Shown here: positions 60,236 to 64,000 of the stretch, piece after piece | How the letters are laid out: each line of letters starts with the position of its first letter | How positions within the stretch are numbered: position 1 is the stretch's first letter | Source of the DNA: Acinetobacter sp. ANC 4862 | GTDB lineage: Bacteria; Pseudomonadota; Gammaproteobacteria; Pseudomonadales; Moraxellaceae | DNA length: 64,000 bases | Assembly: GCF_004336635.1 (NCBI RefSeq) | Contig: NZ_SJXH01000014.1 | Location: forward strand, 1 to 64,000 | Direction: 5' to 3' | Translations under genes and position numbers: made by a program | The notes under the pieces: model-generated | What the model saw: the letters and a program-made list of their open reading frames with translations, nothing else | What the model was told of the DNA's origin: nothing | Databases searched by the model: none

Positions 60236-60268
60236 TTATGACATTTTTATGTCACTTTAATGACATAA
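60236..60268 (-). promoter_or_regulatory. Pho-box-like array of three 11-bp repeats
   Basis: Reading the reverse strand, TTATGTCATTAAAGTGACAT then AAAAATGTCATAA gives three tandem 11-base units (ATGTCATTAAA, GTGACATAAAA, ATGTCATAA). The PhoB consensus is an 11-bp direct repeat of CTGTCATA-like units. It lies 64 bases upstream of the PiT-like start. Spacing and motif fit PhoB binding, but the C of CTGTCAT is A or G here. Confidence 0.6.
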
Positions 60269-60515
60269 GCATGGCAAGATTTTGTTAGCGTCGATTAAAA
60301 AGCGGCTTAATCTTGTTTTTATCTACATTTTTTTATTTCAAATGAATCGGAATGATTGCCGTTGAAGGATCGACTTCATTGCAGAGAGAAGTGTAAAAAG
60401 CTGAACTTAGATCTAGATTTTATTTTCTTTACTTACTCTCGATAGAACAACTTTTTCTTACACCATGTTGGGAGGATTACTTTAAACTATTTAAAAATTT
60501 CACTTTTATACTTTT
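60269..60515. other. Intergenic region before the MdtD-like exporter
   Basis: About 250 bases without a gene. It should hold the promoter for the exporter; GGGAGGA at 60470-60476 is too far (about 40 bases) to be its ribosome site. No strong dyad or terminator was seen. Confidence 0.45.
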
Positions 60516-61907
60516 ATGAACGCCACGCCATCACATCAAGCCTTACAACCAGAATTTAGACTGTTGGTCTTGTTGGTGTCTATTGGCTTTTTTATGCAAG
60601 GTTTGGACACCACCATCGTCAATACCGCGATTCCCGCGATGGCGGTAAATTTAGGTGAAGATCCTCTCCAAATGCATAGTGTCGTGGTGGCATATGTGCT
60701 TTCCGTGGCGGCCTGTATTCCATTAAGTGGCTGGCTTGCAGATCGATTTGGCGTACGCAATACCTACTTTAGCGCGATTGTTATCTTTACCTTGGCATCA
60801 TTAGGTTGTGGACTTGCCAACAGCTTAAATGAACTTCTGGTCTATAGGGTTATTCAGGGAATTGGTGGGGCATTATTGTTACCTGTGGGTCGTTTGGCCA
60901 TGCTCAAGGTCATTCCACGTACCCAGTTTTTATCTGCCATGAGTTTGATGAGTCTTGCAGGACTGATGGGTCCACTTATCGGCCCTACACTGGGGGGGTG
61001 GATGGTAGAAGTAACGACCTGGCACTGGATCTTTTTAATTAATATTCCGATGGGGCTTTTAGGCTGTTTAATTACAGTTAAAGCCATGCCGAATGTAACT
61101 GAACCTAGTGTTAAATCATTTGATTTTTTCGGCTTTATTCTACTGGTGATTGCCATGGTCGGCGTTTCAATGGGGATCGAAAACTTTGCTAGCCCCCATC
61201 TGTCTTTATGGTGGAGTAGTGGATTAATCACTGCGGGTTTAATGGCGGCTGCTATTTACGCCCATCATGCACATCGTCATCAAAATGCACTGTTTCGCAG
61301 TAAATTATTCAATAATCAAATTTATGCCATTGGGATTGTGGGTAATTTTTTTGCCCGCTTAGGTGGCAATGCCATGCCCTTTCTTATCCCCCTGATGTTA
61401 CAAGTGGCATTCGGTTTTGAACCGTTTATTACCGGTCTGTTAATGATTCCCACCGTACTCGGCTCATTGGCATCCAAACCGATTATTCGTCAAATTATTC
61501 AACGCTTTGGCTATCGAAAGGTATTGTTGATCAACACCTTATTGGTGGGTGCTTGTATTGCCAGTTTCGCCCTCACTACGGCGGACACGCCAATTTGGTT
61601 ACGCGCTTTGCACTTCTTTATTTTTGGCATGCTGAATTCTCTGCAATTTGTCTCGATGAATACATTAACTTTGAAAGATTTACCTCAACAAGATGCAAGC
61701 AGTGGCAACAGTTTTTTATCCATGATTATGATGGTATCGATGAGTATTGGTGTGGCTTTGGCAGGAACCTTGGTGAACATCTTCACCGCCTATTATGGCG
61801 TCGAACACATCACTAAGGCGTTCCATAGCACCTTAATTTTTCTGGGCTGTATTAATATCATCACTGCCTGCGTTTTTTGGCGCATTCCATGCAATACACC
61901 TGTTTAA
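60516..61907 (+). CDS. DHA2-family multidrug exporter (MdtD-like MFS)
   Basis: 463 residues with about 14 transmembrane helices. Motif A is GWLADRFGVRNTYF, motif B RVIQGIGGALLLPVGRLAM (helix 4) and motif C GPLIGPTLGGW (helix 5, antiporter signature). The opening GLDTTIVNTAIPAMAVNLGEDPL is the DHA2 (14-TMS) helix 1 pattern, closest to E. coli MdtD. These pumps exchange drugs, iron chelates or metabolites with protons. No regulator or membrane-fusion partner is adjacent. The GH25 gene begins 77 bases downstream. Confidence 0.88.
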   Translation: MNATPSHQALQPEFRLLVLLVSIGFFMQGLDTTIVNTAIPAMAVNLGEDPLQMHSVVVAYVLSVAACIPLSGWLADRFGVRNTYFSAIVIFTLASLGCGLANSLNELLVYRVIQGIGGALLLPVGRLAMLKVIPRTQFLSAMSLMSLAGLMGPLIGPTLGGWMVEVTTWHWIFLINIPMGLLGCLITVKAMPNVTEPSVKSFDFFGFILLVIAMVGVSMGIENFASPHLSLWWSSGLITAGLMAAAIYAHHAHRHQNALFRSKLFNNQIYAIGIVGNFFARLGGNAMPFLIPLMLQVAFGFEPFITGLLMIPTVLGSLASKPIIRQIIQRFGYRKVLLINTLLVGACIASFALTTADTPIWLRALHFFIFGMLNSLQFVSMNTLTLKDLPQQDASSGNSFLSMIMMVSMSIGVALAGTLVNIFTAYYGVEHITKAFHSTLIFLGCINIITACVFWRIPCNTPV

Positions 61908-61984
61908 GCTGATTGAAGAAACAGCGTGGTTTGAAGCTTCAGATCGCGTTATCATGTGCTGGATCAATCACCCTTAAATTATTT

Positions 61985-62770
61985 ATGTCTAAAAAACGAT
62001 TAGCCCAGAACAGCCATAAAAAGCTTTACGCCTCTTGCGCAGGCCTGGTGCTGATTTGCGTCGCAATCGTCGTTTATGTTTTTGTATTGCATCATAATCC
62101 TGCTTCGGCACAAGAATATCCGGTCAAAGGCTTTGATGTATCACATCATCAGGGCGATATTCAGTGGAAACAGATTTCCCCAAAGAGCTATCGGTTTGTT
62201 TATCTGAAAGCCACGGAAGGGGGGGATTTTAAGGATCGAAAATTTCAGGACTATTGGTTACAAGCACGTGAAAATGGCTTGATGGTCGGTGCTTATCATT
62301 TTTATCGCTTATGCCGTGATGGTGAAATTCAGGCGCAAAATTTTATTGAAACAGTCCCCAATAAAGCCGATGCCTTACCACCAGTGATTGATCTGGAATA
62401 TGACAGTAATTGCATCAACACCTACACCAAGGAACAGCTACTGAAAGAAATTCAGGTCATGCATGATCGACTGTATCAGCATTATGGCAAACAACCGATT
62501 TTCTATATTTCCAAATCGTTTTATAACATTATTTTAGCGGGGGAATTTTCCAAAACTCCGCTGTGGGTACGTGAATATCAGGGCAAACCGGATTTAAAAG
62601 GCAAGCCGAAATGGCTGTTCTGGCAACATACCAATCAGGGAACCATCAAAGGCATTGCTAAAGTTGTCGACTTAAATGTGTTTAATGGCGATGAATCTGA
62701 CTGGATCAGCTTTTTACAACGAAATGGTATCTACTCACTAAAAAAAGTTGAAAATTTACCGAAAAAATAA
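61985..62770 (+). CDS. GH25 lysozyme-like protein, membrane-anchored or secreted
   Basis: 261 residues. A short basic N-terminus and one hydrophobic segment (about 17-37) precede a glycoside hydrolase family 25 domain: GFDVSHHQGDIQW (D51), YLKATEGGDF (E78), GAYHFYR and PPVIDLEYD (D136, E138). All catalytic acids are present, so it should cleave the MurNAc-GlcNAc bond of peptidoglycan in the periplasm or outside. The ATG at 61985 is chosen because the earlier in-frame TTG at 61913 lies next to the exporter stop. It could be a cell-wall remodelling enzyme or phage-derived; no phage genes are near. Confidence 0.88.
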   Translation: MSKKRLAQNSHKKLYASCAGLVLICVAIVVYVFVLHHNPASAQEYPVKGFDVSHHQGDIQWKQISPKSYRFVYLKATEGGDFKDRKFQDYWLQARENGLMVGAYHFYRLCRDGEIQAQNFIETVPNKADALPPVIDLEYDSNCINTYTKEQLLKEIQVMHDRLYQHYGKQPIFYISKSFYNIILAGEFSKTPLWVREYQGKPDLKGKPKWLFWQHTNQGTIKGIAKVVDLNVFNGDESDWISFLQRNGIYSLKKVENLPKK

Positions 62771-62831
62771 CAAGATAAGCTCAACTATTCATCAACAATA
62801 AAAAGAATAAACAACTACAAACAGGAAAATT

Positions 62832-63851
62832 ATGTCGATTAAAAAAGGACTTTGGGTTTCATTGGGGCTGCTTATTCTGTGTTTGGTGGCTGGCATGGTT
62901 TTTTTACTGCAGCCTTCCGGTCAAGTGTCTGATTTTCAAAAATGGCAATATCAAGCCTCTGAAAAAGCATCGAAATCTTCAAGCCTAAATGTAAAGTTTT
63001 TTGGCGTTTCAACATTACTTTTTGATGATGGCAAAACCCAGATTTTAATCGATGGATTCTTTAGTCACCCTTCCCTGTCTCAAGTACTTTTTCAGAAAAT
63101 TCAAAGTCAGCCTGCAATAATCCAGCGGATGATTCAGCAACAGCATTTACAGCGCACTCAAGCAGTTTTAGTCACCCATTCACATTATGACCATACACTA
63201 GATCTTGCCGAGCTTGGCAAACGACTTCCACATACGAAAATTATCGGTTCAAGCAGTACCTTGAATATTGCACGAGGCGGACACGTTGCAGCACAGCAGT
63301 TAATCCAGATTCCGCCTTTACAACCCATGTCCTTTGGTGAGTTCAAAGTCACAGCCATTCCTTCACGACATACTCCACCGACGGCAGTGAATAATGATTT
63401 GGGTGAGGAAATTTCTCAACCACTGCAACAACCTGCCCGTTTTTCTGAATTTAAAGAGGGTCATAGCTTTGATTATTTGATTGAACATCAAGGGCATACT
63501 GTTTTGGTCAAAGCCAGTACCAGTGCTGTTCCCGATCAACTGAAAAATTTAAAGGTCGATACCTTATTTTTAGGCATTGCCCAACTTTCGCGCCAATCGA
63601 AAGAATTTCAGCAAAACCATCTCGATCAAACCTTGAGAACATTAAAACCTAAAGTAGTGATACCTATTCATTGGGATGATTTTTTCAAACCCGTAGATCA
63701 GCCTTTAGAATTTTTGCCTTATCTGGCCGATAACACCAAGCAAAGCTTAAAAATTCTGATTCAGGCTGCTGAACAACAAAAAACACAAGTCATTTTACTC
63801 AGTCAGCCTGTGTCGTATCCACTTGATACTGATCTACAATCTCAGCCATGA
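62832..63851 (+). CDS. Membrane-anchored metallo-beta-lactamase-fold hydrolase
   Basis: 339 residues with an N-terminal hydrophobic anchor (about 5-27). The metal site HSHYDH (116-121, the HxHxDH motif) is present, with further ligand candidates in SRHTPPT (near 185) and PIHWDD (near 278). It is closest in pattern to UlaG/YtnP-like MBL-fold proteins with a long insert. It is not a beta-lactamase by any visible feature: no L3 loop and no typical zinc Cys. Substrate unknown. It follows the GH25 gene by 61 bases on the same strand, so co-transcription is possible. Confidence 0.83.
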   Translation: MSIKKGLWVSLGLLILCLVAGMVFLLQPSGQVSDFQKWQYQASEKASKSSSLNVKFFGVSTLLFDDGKTQILIDGFFSHPSLSQVLFQKIQSQPAIIQRMIQQQHLQRTQAVLVTHSHYDHTLDLAELGKRLPHTKIIGSSSTLNIARGGHVAAQQLIQIPPLQPMSFGEFKVTAIPSRHTPPTAVNNDLGEEISQPLQQPARFSEFKEGHSFDYLIEHQGHTVLVKASTSAVPDQLKNLKVDTLFLGIAQLSRQSKEFQQNHLDQTLRTLKPKVVIPIHWDDFFKPVDQPLEFLPYLADNTKQSLKILIQAAEQQKTQVILLSQPVSYPLDTDLQSQP

Positions 63852-63899
63852 AGATGAGATACTGAAGCTATATAGCGTTAGAGGCAGAATTAGGGCTGC

Positions 63900-64000
63900 A
63901 TGAAAAAAATCATTCACATCGATATGGATGCCTTTTATGCATCCGTGGAACTCAAAGACCGGCCCGAGTTAAAGCATTTGCCTGTGGTGATTGCCTCACA
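63900..64000 (+). CDS. dinB: DNA polymerase IV (DinB), N-terminal part (cut by window edge)
   Basis: The first 33 codons from the ATG at 63900 read [18 protein letters not shown] and continue [13 protein letters not shown], the conserved catalytic start of Y-family polymerases; the first Asp of the metal site is in IDMDAF. DinB bypasses template lesions with low fidelity. It lies 48 bases after the MBL-fold gene. No LexA-like box is obvious immediately before the start, and Acinetobacter often lacks a LexA. Confidence 0.93.
   Translation, partial: MKKIIHIDMDAFYASVELKDRPELKHLPVVIAS

Overview
This 64-kb window looks like ordinary chromosome from a gammaproteobacterium of the genus Acinetobacter. 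The basis is the moderately AT-rich sequence, the gene orders (dksA-gluQ; murD-ftsW; xerD-dsbC-hom-thrC; gacA next to pilS-pilR; nrdR-ribD-methyltransferase-ribE; glnK-amtB beside ubiK-comM) and the protein families (TorF-type and OprD-type porins, a lipoprotein DsbC). This is inferred from recognised families and gene orders; no database search was possible. No rRNA, tRNA, CRISPR array, prophage or resistance island was seen. Both edges cut genes: an IS256-family transposase on the left and dinB on the right.

Layout. 1-2.8 kb: the end of an IS256-type element beside a two-gene polysaccharide module (processive GT2 glycosyltransferase plus outer-membrane beta-barrel). 3-6.7 kb: phoU, tolC and a lipoprotein. 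6.7-12.4 kb: a TPP riboswitch driving thiC, then nudF-cpdA, dksA-gluQ and a zinc-ribbon protein. 12.4-17.6 kb: murD-ftsW, and feoA-feoB with a small Cys-rich membrane protein behind a Fur-like site. 17.7-22.2 kb: xerD, dsbC, hom, thrC. 22.3-28.4 kb: pbpG, gacA, pilS-pilR, ctpA. 28.4-34.9 kb: gpmI, lptF-lptG, and pepA-holC with a coiled-coil protein. 35-39.6 kb: a small orphan protein, a short DedA protein, and the nrdR-ribD-DNA methyltransferase-ribE operon. 39.7-44.1 kb: glnK and amtB, each with its own sigma-54-type promoter, then ubiK, comM and a frameshifted GNAT acetyltransferase. 44.2-48 kb: two paralogous TorF-family porins and an OprD-family porin, separated by AT-rich spacers full of inverted repeats. 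48-58.2 kb: ppa, a MAPEG protein, fadD, parC, an MFS transporter, a TRIC-family channel, a YchJ-like protein and a TerC-CBS protein. 58.5-64 kb: a LOG-family protein, a PiT-like permease behind a three-unit Pho-box-like array, an MdtD-like exporter, a GH25 lysozyme-like protein, an anchored metallo-beta-lactamase-fold protein, and the start of dinB.

How it fits together. Much of the window is housekeeping: cell wall (murD, ftsW, pbpG, ctpA), LPS export (lptFG), cofactors (thiC, ribD, ribE, ubiK), threonine synthesis, and DNA maintenance (xerD, parC, holC, dinB). Several nutrient circuits can be read directly from regulatory DNA: thiamine (riboswitch), iron (Fur-like box at feoA), nitrogen (sigma-54 at glnK and amtB) and phosphate (Pho-like box at the PiT-like gene).

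I found no clear new defence or mobile system. The items most worth a second look are the DNA methyltransferase translationally embedded in the riboflavin operon, the paired sigma-54 promoters, the Pho-box array, the 20-bp perfect AT palindrome between porin genes, a possible small RNA between the TorF genes, and the GT2/barrel module beside an IS.
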